From positions 57,008,501 through 57,072,500 of the forward strand of contig NC_071670.1 of NCBI RefSeq assembly GCF_028554725.1: a stretch of DNA of 64,000 nucleotides. The letters run 5' to 3'. A program made the translations under genes and the position numbers. Positions 36,131 through 48,558 of this stretch are shown here, piece after piece (position 1 is the stretch's first letter; each line of letters begins with the position of its first letter). The DNA is from Zeugodacus cucurbitae (lineage: Eukaryota > Arthropoda > Insecta > Diptera > Tephritidae). The notes under the pieces are model-generated. The model was not told the origin of the DNA. It was given only the letters and a program-made list of their open reading frames with translations, and did no database searches.

Positions 36131-36327
36131 GTACAAAATGGCGCTGCCAGAAATTATTTTATTTTATATTTCATTTTCACAAAATCACAAGTACATATGT
36201 GTGCAAGCGTGTGTGTGCATTGATATTTTTGCAAATTAACCAAGCGTGCGGTGAAATGAAAGCAAAGAACCAAAAAAATCAAAAAAGAGAATGTTACAAA
36301 AAGCATTCCGTACAAAATGGCGCAGCC
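36131..36327. promoter_or_regulatory. Pair of AAAATGGCG (Pho/YY1-like) motifs
   Basis: GTACAAAATGGCGCTGCC at 36131-36148 recurs as GTACAAAATGGCGCAGCC at 36310-36327 (17 of 18 identical), with unrelated sequence between. The core AAAATGGCG resembles the binding site of the Polycomb-response factor Pho/YY1. The functional reading is inference only. Confidence 0.3.
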
Positions 36328-37149
36328 TAAATGTGCTTCGTCACGGCAAAAAGCGCTTGCGATAATCAAATTTGAATGCAGCAATTCGTGGTATAATAAA
36401 ATCAGTGAAAGGTGTACAATTATTCATACTTAATCTGCGGCCATACATTGTACACACCATATAAGTGTGGCATATGTGTTTATTTAAATGAGGGGTTATG
36501 TGTGTTTTGAAGGCCGTAATTTTCGTATAAAGTCGTTAGTTGCATAAATTAAGTTTTGGAAAAGCAGTTTGCCTCATATGTTATACTAAAATGTGTGAAA
36601 AGCCGGTAGAAATAAGCGAAATTGTGCTTGCATTGAAACGAAAGTGTTAAAAAAGCGCCATAAGATATGCTACAAAAAAGTGTATTCAAATTTGTTGTCT
36701 ACATTTAAGCGCGCAGTTAAGAATTTTGTAGTATTCGCTACTTTCTATGAATTTTCAATATTAAAAAAAAACGTGTACGAATTTATTATATTCACTTAGC
36801 GTTGTTATTGAAATGAAATCAGGCTCGAGCTACCTCTTTCAAATAATTGTGTTAAGCTTATAAGATTTTTTGGGCACCCCTTTGCTAGGTATTGTATTTT
36901 CAATCAAACACAGGCTTCTGTTTTTAGAATTCATTCGATTATAAGAAAACTACAATTTAATGTAGAAACTGACCACCACTGACACTTACATGAATAATAC
37001 AGGATACTACATTAATCTCTGAATGTCTGAAACTCCTAATCTACTTATATCCTAATCTACTCTCATTACCTCGATTTTTTTCATATCCAAAGAGGGTCTA
37101 AGGGGTAGAAATCGTTAAAAAGCAGAATGAAGAGCTTGAAATGAGCTGT
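36328..37149. other. Non-coding stretch, nothing recognised
   Basis: AT-rich, no termini or coding-like frames. Confidence 0.5.
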
Positions 37150-37262
37150 TATAAAATAATGAAGGAAAATAGATGAAATCGGTTAATACCCACGACAAAG
37201 GTTTCATACAAAGGTTTTGTTGAAAACTACAAAAACTTCGTTAACTCCCCAAACGAAAGGAA
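37150..37262 (+). mobile_element. DINE-1-like internal fragment
   Basis: Contains GATGAAATCGGTTAATACCC, then CATACAAAGGTTTTGTTGAA and ACTACAAAAACTTCGTTAAC. These match in order the module at 58541-58625 (AAATCGGATAATAACCACGC, CATACAAAGGTTAGGTTGAA, GACTAAAAGTGCGTTAACTC). It is an internal fragment without either terminus. Confidence 0.72.
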
Positions 37263-39414
37263 TCAAATTCAATTTTACTTCCTTCTCTGTAAGGTCATTT
37301 TCTTCGCCAACGTTTATATTTGGAGAGGTCATGGGGTCCGGTTGGTTTAAATTCTGGGGTTCACTACATTTTAGAGTATTTTAGAGTCACTTGGTGTCGT
37401 TTGTTATAATTTTGGGAGACAAGTGAGGAAGAGCTAGTGGTCACGATTGAAGGTAAGTATTACGTGAGGTCAATCTAAAGATACAGATAAAGATAGGCCA
37501 ACTTGATTTTTGGGGTTAAGTGTAGTCAAGCCAGGGGTTACTTCAGATCATGAAAGTTCAAAACACGAGTCAAGGAAGGTCCAGTTAAGGATCAAGTCAC
37601 GAAAAAGTTTACTTAAATATAATGTGATTTAATGCCAGAAATTGATGAAATTTACTAACCATTTGGTGGATTGTAATCGATCTAAAACTGCATCAAATAA
37701 TAAGTTTTGACTTTGGATAAAAAAATTTTAATTATCTACTTTACTAGTAGTATGAATTTGTATGAAAATGCGAAATCTGCGTATTGTCATGGATGGGAAT
37801 GGAAAGTAGACAGTCTAAGCGACTGAGAATTGGTTTATACTAGTTGATGAGTAAAGAAAAACATCTCGCTTAGAAAATTTTCAAAGTCATAGAAAATACA
37901 TGTCCCTTCACCCATCTCTAAGTCTATATGTGTAATTACATGCATATCATACAAATAAAAAGTTATTTTTGTCCGGTACATATAACAGAGTCTGGCTAAG
38001 TAAGCATTGCAAAACCGTAACAAAAACCAAAAAAAATACATATGAACAACAAAAGCCAACCCCAGTGAATTCCAAGTCCAAAGAAAATACAAGTACAAGT
38101 AGCTTCATTATTTAACTTCTCGTCTTAACATTGAATAATTAAAGACTGCATTTTACCACATTAAACTTTCTAAAATATTTACGAAATAAGTAATAGAATA
38201 GAATGCAGTAGTTAAAGTAAGAAAAGAAAGTTTCATTTTATTTCGTTAAAAGTCAGTAGACATTTTGTCAAAAATTAATTGCAACCAAGTTTGCAATACT
38301 TGAGCATTGCTTGAGCTTACTGCTTGAGTGTAGTAAATAGTAGCTGGAGAAACTTGGATTAGCCACACTTGAGCAATGTCGAGTATTTTGGGAATGCACT
38401 TTGTTGGCGAAGGCAAAAGCACAGAAGCATAAAAATTTCAACAATAATCATATTGCAAGTTCTCAAGAACTTCTTGCACTTTTCGAACAAATGCAGATGT
38501 AGGCAAGGATTTTCACAGACTCAGAGAGGGTGAGAAGGAGAAAGGTATAGAGGGAGGGGTAGAAAGAGATAGAGAGAGAGGGTGGCATGAAAACCTAACT
38601 CTGGCAATGGCAAGATAAAGAATTTGTATAAACGAGTTAAATATGTTTATATGTATGTATATGTGTATGTGAGAACAAATATATGTATGTATATACATAA
38701 GTATTTGTGAGTATAGTAAGGAGTAAATAAATACATGCCACTTTGAAGACATAGCCACTCTACTACAAATTAATTTTACATGTGTACAGCATATGCGCTT
38801 TGATTCATGCTGCCACAAGAATCACAAAACAACAACAACAATGTGTACAACACAATTTGCATCAGGAAAAAAATGATCGAGAGTAAAATATGGCAAAATC
38901 TCCAACTGTGCGTGGCCAAGAGGGACAACAGTGCGCCAACAAGCCAGCAGGCAGGCAGTTTTACGAACTGCTGCATTCATTTGTTTACACATGTGGCAGT
39001 GTATGTGTGTGCATATGAGTGTGTTTGTAGAGGAAAAAAGTTACATGTGTACGCAGTATTTACTGTATTTTGTTGCAATGGAAGAAAAATGATTGGCATC
39101 AGCATGCGGTCTACGGCACTTTACTCAGAGGCATACATACATATATATATATATAAATATATGTACATATAATATATATATCCATATAAATATATATAAA
39201 TGTTCACACACTCAGTCAGCAACACTTTTCGCCACTTCAGCGCCAATGTTGCAACATGCAGCTAACGAAATGCTAGCAAGCAAGCAACCATAGGCAAATA
39301 CTATGTGCAATTGTAAGTGTGCAACACGCAGTTGCCACAGCCACTCTTTCATCACTACCACACTGGCTAGCTGACAATGCATGCTGCTGCTGCTGCATGC
39401 AACACAATCATTTT
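37263..39414. other. Non-coding stretch with microsatellites
   Basis: Purine-rich GAGAGA tract at 38520-38585, TATGTATATGTG repeats at 38645-38700, (AT)n at 39141-39200 and a (GCT)n run at 39380-39395. No gene recognised. Confidence 0.5.
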
Positions 39415-40574
39415 TTTATACTCTCGCAACAAAAGTTGCTAAGAGAGTAAAGTTCAAATCCGGATGTCTGTCTGTCCGTCCGTCCGTGCAAGCTGTAACT
39501 TGAGTAGAAATTGAGATATCTTGATGAAACTTGAAAGACTTGGCACTTGGTATTTCTTGGCACTATAAGAAGGTTAAGTTCGGATGGGCGTAGACGGATC
39601 ACTGCTACGCCCACAAAATGGCGAAAACCGAAAACACATAAAGTGCCATAACTAAGCCATAAATAAAGGCATGAAAGTAAAATTTGGTACAAAGGATCGT
39701 ACTATGAAGGGGCATATTTGGATGTAATTTTTTTGGAGAAGCCCACTACTTTATTTTCGGTACTACCTTATACAGTCTAAAAATGACGGAAATCGGATCA
39801 TAACCACGGCCACCTCCCATACAAAGGTTATGTTGAAAACTACTAAAAATGCTTTAATTCAGTAAGGAAAACCAACAGAAACCTTAAATTTCATTCTAAA
39901 GATGGTACAGAAAATCTGCACTCAAAATGGTATACAAAATTCCGCCCACTTTTGGGTCAAAAACCATATCTCAGGAACTACTCGACCAATTTCAATGAAA
40001 TTCGATTTATAATATCTTCCTAGCTTCCCAATGATATATTGTGAAAATAGTCTAAATCGGATCACAACCACGTCTACTTTCCACGTACCAAAACTTTGAA
40101 GTCGATCTAAATCATGTACTTTACAAGATATAAAGTAAGCACCAGTGAAGATATCGAAACAGAACTTTGCAAACATACTGCATTTAAGAGTGGCATCGCC
40201 CTTCTAAAAATCGTCGAAATCGGTCCAAAAGTTTTCAAGACCCTATATAACGAATATGAGTGCTTCTAACAAATTTTTTACTGAAAATATAGGTAATTCT
40301 CTGAGATATTTAGAAGAAATTCAGAGGGAATATGTTTCTTCTAATAATATGTCTCCGTGCGAAAAATGATTCAAATCGCGTCATAACTTTCTCCAACTCC
40401 CATATATTTAATAATAGGGTTTTCAAACTTTCAATGAATTTTATACCATATACATATATGCCGAATTTGTCTCACATAGTGAAATTGTTTGTTATATTAA
40501 AAAAATTATATAAATAAATTGCGAGAGTATAAAATGTTCGGTGACACTCGAACTTAGCCCTTCCTTACATGTTT
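39415..40574 (+). mobile_element. DINE-1-like element, copy 5, complete ends
   Basis: Starts TTTTATACTCTCGCAACAAA with the GTTGC...GAGAGTA hairpin arm. The next ~70 bases are deleted, followed by the (GTCY)n tract near 39465, successive modules, and the 3' boxes GCGAGAGTATAAAATGTTCG, the GGTGACACTCGAAC hairpin and TTAGCCCTTCCTTACATGTT. It is about 1,160 bp, plus orientation. Frames within it are not genes. Confidence 0.92.
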
Positions 40575-41410
40575 TGATATGCAACAATACACACATATAC
40601 CTACATACTTGCAACACGGCCACTACAAATGTTTGATAAAATAAAATTAATGTTGGCGGCTTTTTTTGGTTTTTTTCTCTCTCTTTCACTCTCTTATTTC
40701 CATTTATTTTTTATCACTCGTATGTGTATGAGTTAGTGTGTGCGTGAGTGGCGCCAGTTTTATGTCGGTGGCTTACCAGTTGCAAGAGTGCAAAAGTTAA
40801 TGCAACATTTTCAATTTGGCTGCCGTTACCAAAAATATTTGCACAACAACAACAGCCATGCTGTAAGGCAACGCACAGCAAATGGCGAAAGTTCTAAGAT
40901 CGCCGCCTGTGTGTTTCTGTGTGTGTGTGGGTTGCTCGAAATTGGTAATGCTTCAAACTTGTTTAGGTGTACATATTTCTATGCACGTAGCTGTTTAGGA
41001 ATATCTAAATACATGCTCAAATTTGTTTGCAGCCATTAACTGAAATACGAGAATTTTCAATTTCTTATTTTGGTTATATTAAAATTCGAGTGAACATTTC
41101 TAGAGTTTCTAGTGTGCGCAGTGCTTGAAATTTGAACTGGGAGCGCTATTTTTGAAAATATCACTCATTTAAATTCAAAATAGCATTTTTATTGTACAAT
41201 TTATTATTATGATATTTTGTGACTTTTAGACATTACGTTCAGTTTTTTGAAGTTACTTTCACATACGATTACGAATATAAAGAATGCGAAGCTAGCAAAA
41301 CTAAAAACTATGAAAAAATCAGGAACAATCAAACAGACCAATATAAAAAATCTATTTCAATAACAATAAATATGTCTTACAATTTTGGTTTTACAACTTT
41401 CAATTTATGA
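40575..41410. other. Non-coding stretch, nothing recognised
   Basis: GTGTGTGTG short run near 40920. No coding-like frame with bias. Confidence 0.5.
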
Positions 41411-41450
41411 ATAACAAGTAGGGAAAGGCTAAGTTCGGGTGCAACCGCCC
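41411..41450 (-). mobile_element. DINE-1-like solo 3' tip
   Basis: AACAAGTAGGGAAAGGCTAA followed by GTTCGGGTGCAACCG is the reverse complement of the family's last ~40 bases. The rest of the element is absent. Confidence 0.8.
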
Positions 41451-42430
41451 GACTCTGTTTAGCGCCTAAACCGCATATTTCTTATTTTCACGTAGTTTAC
41501 AGTGAACAGAATGTAGAATTGATTGGGTGCTTGAAAGAGTTGAACTAAAGATCACCTAATACTGGCCGCAGATTAAACTAAATATCATAAAGAGTACCGA
41601 CTAGAGAAGCTAATTGCTGCTAAAATGATGGCTGATGTAAGATGGTGAGATTATATAGTAACATATATATATATATATAAAAGTTACAGCGGTGAAATTA
41701 GATTGTAGGGCCGCTTTTCTTATGAGTTGGGCAGAGCAGAATGAATTAAAAATATAAACGTGTCAGACTCTTTTCGAGGATCTCAAACTCAAATGGATAA
41801 GAAATGCTACGAAAGGTTTACCAATCCCGTTAAATGGCTAAATAAAAATGTGTTCCATATTGGATGAGTTTCACAGAAATCAACACTTCAATCAACCAAT
41901 TCCACCAGCAAAACGGATCTTATGATATACAACAAGGTGATGACAACTAGAATTATACCATCAATTCCTATTTAGTTGAAGAATTTATTTCGAATTCGAT
42001 ACAACACTTTAAAACACATCTCTGAATCACTGTATAGTGCTTAAAGACTAACCAAATATTAGGAGCTCTTTCGGTTATTGTTTTTTTACGATCCCTCTTG
42101 ATAGCGGCAATGTGTTACTTCAACTCTTCATACTATCTTAATTTATCTGAACTTAACCTAATCTACAAACTGGCATTCTAACGAAGAACTACTCTTGTCA
42201 ATATTTCAAATTTTCTGAATAAGTAGGCAATTAAAGAAAAAGCAATCAAAGTAATCATTCACATTTCTGAATCAAAATCATAAACAAGCAAAAAAAAAAC
42301 TTTTACAAAATTCCAGCATAAAATTTCTATTTTCAACACATTCAAGGAAAAATTTAATGGGAGAATACCAGAAGTATTGAAAGCAAACACAAGACCCCAC
42401 GCCATTAGTTGGAGCAAATATCAACGATAA
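41451..42430. other. Non-coding stretch, nothing recognised
   Basis: (AT)n run at about 41660-41680. No gene signals until the GC-richer island that begins near 42430. Confidence 0.5.
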
Positions 42431-43022
42431 ACGGGCTTCGTTGCCGTCGACAGTTCGTTAAGCGCCGCAAAAATGCACATTCCATGCCCCATTAAATTCG
42501 GTGAGCCCGATAGTCGCGACAACGACATGACGGCGTACTCAGACTACACGCGCGTACTCGCGCACGGCTTGCTAATGCTCACCTACCATTGGAATCGCAA
42601 CAATTTGCCGGCGGCACCACGTCCCCGACGACCGGTAACCGCACCTGGACCACAGGCGCGCCATTACCGCCAGCACCAACAACACAACGAACCGGAACGG
42701 CAAAAAGCCAACGGACGACGCATTCTGCTGCAAGGCCAACGTACGAAAATGCAACGCGTAAGAAACTGGTTGCGCGCAACGCGCCGTCAAGCGGCAGATC
42801 GGTCGCTACAGTCACCACAAACACCACTGCTGGACGTGGTGCACTCAACAGTCGGCGATGGACCGATGGTTTCGGCATAAAGCGGAGCTGTTGGAAGATG
42901 CGGATAGAAATATGAAAGCAAATGGCAAAATTTTCCTGCGCGAAAAAACTCAAGCGCTACTGCTAAGGAGTTGTTGCAGGAAAGTGATTCCAATCAAATA
43001 TATGCGCGCAAAAATATTTTAA
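42431..43022 (+). pseudogene. GC3-rich coding island, unknown protein, one frame break and one stop
   Basis: This is the most gene-like stretch in the window. From ATG 42473 (context CAAAAATG) the first ~44 codons use G or C at the third position in 31 of 44 (DMTAYSDYTRVLAHGLLMLT is part of it). After about 42639 the bias moves to the next frame: 32 of 40 codons between 42639 and 42758, against about half in the other two. That frame reads GKKPTDDAFCCKANVRKCNA, meets TAA at 42759, then continues equally biased (24 of 33) through HHCWTWCTQQSAMDRWFRHK and ADRNMKANGKIFLREKTQ to a stop at 43020. I do not recognise the family. It could be a recently inactivated gene, an exon with assembly errors, or a gene using the GTAAGA at 42758 as a splice donor. 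The original 42473 frame alone stays open to 42880. Confidence 0.5.
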
Positions 43023-43139
43023 AGCAGCCTTTCAGGCGTGTGTTTGCAAGCAGAAAAGCGAAGCTCAACCGGGCGTATACGTAACCTTGCACCAGAAGTG
43101 CACTGCGGTGGAAAAGTAGTTTTCTCGCTCGTCGGCGAA

Positions 43140-43145
43140 AATAAA
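43140..43145 (+). terminator. Candidate poly(A) signal AATAAA
   Basis: AATAAA about 120 bases downstream of the end of the coding island. Such hexamers are frequent in AT-rich DNA, so this is only suggestive. Confidence 0.25.
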
Positions 43146-43611
43146 TGAAAACAATGCTGCGTTGGGGAATAATGCACTCACATCCGCAGTTCGCCAGCTT
43201 CCCGGCCACAGTGTGAAGCAGGAGCGCTAGTGTGGGAGTAATCCCGATAGAGTTTGCCTGTACAAAATCCGCTTGCTTCATGCACTTCTTGCACTTTCGG
43301 CCTAATTGAAAAAAATTGCAGATAACTCACGCCAACGCGCAGCAATGATAGCAAAGCTGTGATGGACAGACAGTTTGGTTATATACACATATATTGCATA
43401 ACAGCGGACGTGGGTGCTTCTATACAAACACCAGCTCTAATTGGAATGGAAGTTTTATGCTGCGAAATTCAACTGACAAACAATTTTTGTTGTTAAAAAA
43501 AAAACATTTCGAATACAAAATTCATATTTTTAATACAAAATAATTGCACAATAACTTAAAATTAATAAAAATATTATGTAATATACAGTTGCAGCTGAAT
43601 ATGGATACTGA
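43146..43611. other. Non-coding stretch, nothing recognised
   Basis: AT-rich after 43480, no element boundary. Confidence 0.5.
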
Positions 43612-43682
43612 GCTGCCGTGGCCGGGTGGGTAAGGATTTCTAAAATCGGAAAGGTTGCCAGCAGTCGAATCCTTATCTGTAT
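43612..43682 (+). pseudogene. tRNA-like relic (Ser/Leu-type head) or SINE fragment
   Basis: GCTGCCGTGGCCGGGTGGGT resembles the 5' part of a tRNA-Ser or -Leu, with an A box TGGCCGGGTGG at 43619-43629. CAGTCGAATCC at 43662-43672 resembles a B box (GGTTCGAATCC) with two changes. The anticodon arm is degenerate (GATTTCTAAAATC) and the acceptor stem does not pair. It is not a functional tRNA. It is either a tRNA pseudogene or the head of a tRNA-derived SINE. Confidence 0.45.
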
Positions 43683-45127
43683 TACTTAAAAAATAGTTTC
43701 TTAGGAAGTTCTTTTCTTTTCATAATGAGAATTGAAGGAGACCATGTGCCTTATTCTGTATTTTGATTCGAAAGTTAATTCCATTCGAATTTCGTATTTA
43801 ACTCGAATGTGTTTGGCATTCTGTAAAATAATATACATAAGTAAATATAGCTATAAAACTTGTTGCTGCTTTAAAATTCCTTGCCCAAGGAAGTTATCAG
43901 AGTCAAATAGGGCAAGACTGGTTTGCAGGGTTAGCACAATCCACTATATCTAAATGTATTGCAGAAGTGTTGTGTCTGAAGCACATAATATTTGGAATGA
44001 ACTCAAAAGAAAGCCGTGAATTTGGATGTGATTGCATAAATTCAACCATCATTTCAAATTAGCTTTGTTTTGTATGCTAACTTTTGCTAGCCGAGTCCCT
44101 ATTAAAAATAATATTGCATTTAAACTTTATATATAGGTTAATATGTAATAAAACTCATTAAAATATTTAAATTTTTTAAAACATTTTCTTTCTACAACTC
44201 ATAACCTATCGAATATTTTATACGAAACTCGAGTACATTTGACAAATAAATTCGAATTACATAATTGCCAATATTCGTAATTCGGATCCACTATTCGAAA
44301 GGCGGATTGAAAATACGAAAATAGAGTTACAGAATTAAAAACATTCGAATTCAAGAAAATTCGTTTTCGAATCGAGTTCCAGGAGAAGCTTCGATAGCTA
44401 TAGAAAACGTAAATCTTTAACTCTTGATACACCTCGTTTAAAGGTTTACTACCTCGACAAAAAAGAGGAAAAGGATTATAAATAAATATATTGATTGATC
44501 AAGAAAATATATATTTATTAATTATTGACATAATACAAACCCAACTTCATATATTACCTATACCAACAGCCTTCCCATTCAGCGGACAGAATCACATTAT
44601 ACTCCTAATCGACTCTAAAATCCCATGAATATTTTTCAAGAACACAAAACTAGTAATTTTGGGATATTTTTTTAACCAAGTATACCTAATTTCTTAACGA
44701 AATGTTTCACGAATTTTACATGTGACCCTTGGAACTTGTTTAAAAACTGAGATACCCCTTATATGACTAATAGTTACTTTAACCATCACATTATAACAAC
44801 AACAAACAATGCATAAAGCATGGTAATATTCGCGTATGCTTTTGTTATCTCCTACAATGACGTTTTTGCAGTAGCGGATACGTCTGCAATGTTGGAAAAG
44901 TTTGCAACTTAAAACAGAATTATCATACAGTGGCAACCATATAAATAAGACTATTCAGAAATATTGAAAAACATCCAAAAAATAGTATTTCACATGAAAA
45001 TATAGTTGAAGACCACAAAGGTGCTGTCAAATGTTTTTGCTCGGCTGACAAAAATATAGGGGCAAAGGATTTCTAAAAATAGAAATAAAACAATATGATT
45101 TACCGATTAATAATAATATTAAGTTTA
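43683..45127. other. Non-coding stretch, nothing recognised
   Basis: AT-rich with many ATTCGAA-type words near 43760-44400. No gene supported. Confidence 0.5.
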
Positions 45128-45240
45128 CCGATTTTCAACTCGGAGCACCTGAAACCCCATAAAACGGAAGATAACTTGACGAAAGTCCACGATCTCATAT
45201 TGACAGATCGTTGATTGAATATGCGCGAGATAGCTGAAAC
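45128..45240 (+). pseudogene. Mariner transposase relic, N-terminal helix-turn-helix part
   Basis: The plus-strand translation reads TEDNLTKVHDLILTDR, a stop, then LNMREIAETADSRQL. This aligns in order with the conserved mariner segment of the type 'I.KVHD.VL.DRR.K.REIAE..GIS'. An in-frame TGA replaces the second arginine and the frame decays after SRQL. No inverted terminal repeats were identified around it. Confidence 0.75.
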
Positions 45241-47286
45241 AGCAGACAGTAGGCAACTGTGAGACCAATTCGGTTTGTGACCTATAATTGAATCTTCTGG
45301 TACAGACCAAAGACTAAATAATAGTCGAACGGGTAACGAATAATACTACAACTTGGTACTCATGACAGTCGGTTCTATGTAACCAGAACGGACCCTTATT
45401 ATTATCGCACCAAGGACTGTCAAATCAGCAGTATTTCTTACAATTATTTAAGAAATATTTTATGCTACAACAACAACAAAAATGTTCTATTCTATAAGAA
45501 TATTAACTACCTACGACTACATAAAAAGAGAAAAACAATCACAGGACTCTACTAAGTTGAATTTTTAGTCACTCTTCCACTATACAGCACAGCACAGGTC
45601 AAATTAAATAAAACCAAACTTCAGCCCCATCTAACGTATTCCCCAGATTCAGTCTCTTGTGGCTTCTTTAACCGGACCGTTCTGTTCTGACTGTCGTTCC
45701 TTTTTAACGTATCAACACTGTATATTTATTATTTACAGTTTCCAGACATCCTTTCTTTGCACACATATTCCTTTCCATCCTTATACGCACATAAGCACTT
45801 CAAAGTTGCTCCTCTCATAATGTAATAACTCAGCAAGGCAAGTTATGAATGAATGTTTCATATCAAAATGTACTTACTCGAAATTCATAGTGAGCCAAAT
45901 AACGGAGTGAGTGCACTCGTTTGCCACTTACAGCCACATTTTATGAAAGTAGGGTTATGTTTCTTATACTTTGGCCCACTTCAATGCCATCTAATCTTTT
46001 TGCCTAATTTTGCCAGCCAGTTTTTTTGCCGTCTGCTAATGAACTCGTTTGTCGGCACTTCAACAACTTCTTTATGAGCACTTTGTGTAACATGCTTGCC
46101 CTTCACCTGGCCAACAGGCAGAAGTTTACAATTTTTGAAGGGGATGACATTACTACTTGTTGGCTGAACTTTTTGTGAAAATTTTTCTTGAAATGGTTTA
46201 TTATTATTTTGGTGCAAAGTTATACAAATACAGCTTGGAAAGTCAGTTATTTTAAGAATATTCAATGCTAAATAGCTTGGAAACTATGACAAATATTTTG
46301 TATTATAAAGTTTGTGATTTTACTATTTTATTAATTTCAACCTTTCATTTGACCTACTTGCTGGATCGATACCAGGTATCCTGCAGCGAACAATAATATC
46401 AGACCAAAGTTTTAATATTTTCTTGTTTTTCATATATTGAACGGTTGAAATCAAATTTCTTGCATTTTATTTTTTTACAGTAGAAACAAATTTAAGTTTC
46501 ATCGACCATATACCTGCTCGCCTGTTAAAAAAATACCAAATATACCTGAGGGAAATCAAAATTGCCATCACTGAAGAGCAATAACTGTAAAAGGAACAAA
46601 ATACATGTGCTTTTAAACGTACATACACACAAATATATACACTTTAAAGCAACTTCAAACAACGAAAGCAGCAGTCGTTTCATTTCTTTTGAAAAAAAAT
46701 GTTTTTTTTCTGGTCAAAAACATATTTTCGGACATCTTACGAAACTTTTGGGAATGCGAATACATTACAAGTATTTACTTGTGTTGAGACATTATAGGCA
46801 GTCAGATATGAGGTAAAATATACGCACATACAATTTGTTCAATGCTTGTAGATATATAAAATCACCGCAGCTGCGCTAAAATCAGGAAATAGTTTGAAAC
46901 ATTGTATTGCTCCTTGGGGCTTATTTAGTGTTAAAAGGTTGACAATAGCGTGTAGAGTAAGCAGGTAAACATAAAGTCTTTGTATGTACAAGTAAATAAG
47001 TAGCAGCATACATGAAAAGAAGTATTAACTATTCACTCTAAGCTGTTTTGTTTTATTGCGTATACGCCGTGGTGTACATAACTTTTATTACTGCTGAAGT
47101 CATTTATATTTATTTTGTGGTTGTAAATATTGAAGTTTATAGTTGTAAATACAACAAATTGTCAACAAAAAAATTAAATATTTAAATGTATCAATATATA
47201 AAGTAGTAGTTATAAGATGGTGAGGTCATGTATACATACATATTTACAAAATATCTCTGAAAAAAAATTACTTTGCGTAAAAATAA
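45241..47286. other. Non-coding stretch, nothing recognised
   Basis: A single GCGTATACGCCGTGGTG arm of the palindromic block occurs at about 47058. No gene found. Confidence 0.5.
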
Positions 47287-48558
47287 TCTATACTAATATT
47301 ATAAAGCTGAAGAGTTTGTTTGTTTGTTTGTTTGAACGCGCTAATCTGCGAAACTACTGGTTCGAATTGAATAATTCTTTTTGTGTTGAATAGTCCATTT
47401 ATCGAGGAAGGCTATAGGCTATACAGCATCAATCGACCAATAGGAGCGAAGAAACAGTGGTAAATGTGTAAAAAACGGGATTTTGGTAACAATTCGATCT
47501 CAAAATGGCATTACGTTGGCTCTCGCATCTACTGGAATTGCAGAAACGCTACTTGAAGTTGGAAGAACGGCACATACGACACTGTAGCTTCAGTTAAACA
47601 TGCAAATCTATGAAACATATATGAGATGAGCACAATTTTCTAGAAGCACTTGACAGAACCATGAAAGATCTGTGGAATAATAATCATCGCTTTGGTGGCG
47701 TAATGAAACTGTTATTGACAAACACATTCTGTTATTTCGAAATCAACAGCGGCGGAGGAATTGAACGCATGTCTCAAGTCATCGTACTTGTGGCGGCACG
47801 CGAAAACCATATGATTGACCATGAATATGCGTGTGTTCCTGCAACAGGATAGCACCGCAGAAGATCTGCAAAGAACTGGGCAAATTCCGGTTAATACTTC
47901 TAATGGTTTGATGTCAATCCGAACATTAGCCAAATTTATCGTAACTACGTTTGGTTGAGTGCATGCAGATTTTTAACTGTCAAAAATACCGATGTCGATG
48001 ACTTAATCTATACGATTTAAAGTCAACTTCCGGGATATTTGTGTTCATACACATCGATCGATCCTATTGAAAATGAAGACGTGAATTATCCAGTGAAATT
48101 TCTAAATTCTTTGTCATTATAATGCTTTATCATTTATTATGCTTCGCAATCTTCAGGCAGCTATCGAATAATGTAATAGTTGCAAGAATTTTTTAAAGGG
48201 ACTTACAAGGGGGCAGAATGCTTGATTCCACGAATTTCTTTGACTTCCAAGGATTTGCCTTTTCAGTTCAAACGTATTCAGTTTCCAATGAGACTTGCAT
48301 TTGGGATGACAATGAACAGGTCCCAAAGACAGTCGCTGGAGGTGTGTGGCATAAATTTCATTCACGAGTTGAAAAATCATCTTCTCTGTACATTTACGCA
48401 CCGGAACAGAAAACAAAATATGTTGTTTATTAAGCTGCGTTACATTGAAAAAAAAAAATAGAAAAATCGCAAATAAATGTTTTCCAACACTACACAAATT
48501 CAACTTTGTTTTCAAAACAAATAATTTCACGCAGTGCAACGACTGCGGAGTCAGCTAG
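47287..48558 (+). mobile_element. Helitron with remains of a Pif1-type helicase
   Basis: The 5' end TCTATACTAATATTATAAAG follows an A (47286). The 3' end GTCAGCTAG (to 48558) is followed by T, as expected for A|TC...CTRR|T insertion. Eleven bases... from the end sits a perfect hairpin CGCAGT-GCAACG-ACTGCG at 48530-48547, with seven bases between it and CTAG. The interior holds decayed helicase sequence: SQNGITLALASTGIAETLLE near 47498-47560, DRTMKDLWNNNHRFGG near 47652-47699, and RISLTSKDLPFQFKRIQFPM followed by RLAFGMTMNRSQRQSLEVCG near 48230-48355. This is the C-terminal part of a Rep-helicase protein, with stops and shifts. The Rep domain is gone. Confidence 0.92.

Noticed and set aside
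39093..39293. Frame with YIYIYINI repeats
   Set aside because: Translation of an (AT)n-rich tract.
42579..42953. 124-codon minus-strand frame and a 108-codon plus frame at 42589
   Set aside because: Shadow frames over the GC-rich coding island. Third-position bias supports other plus-strand frames.
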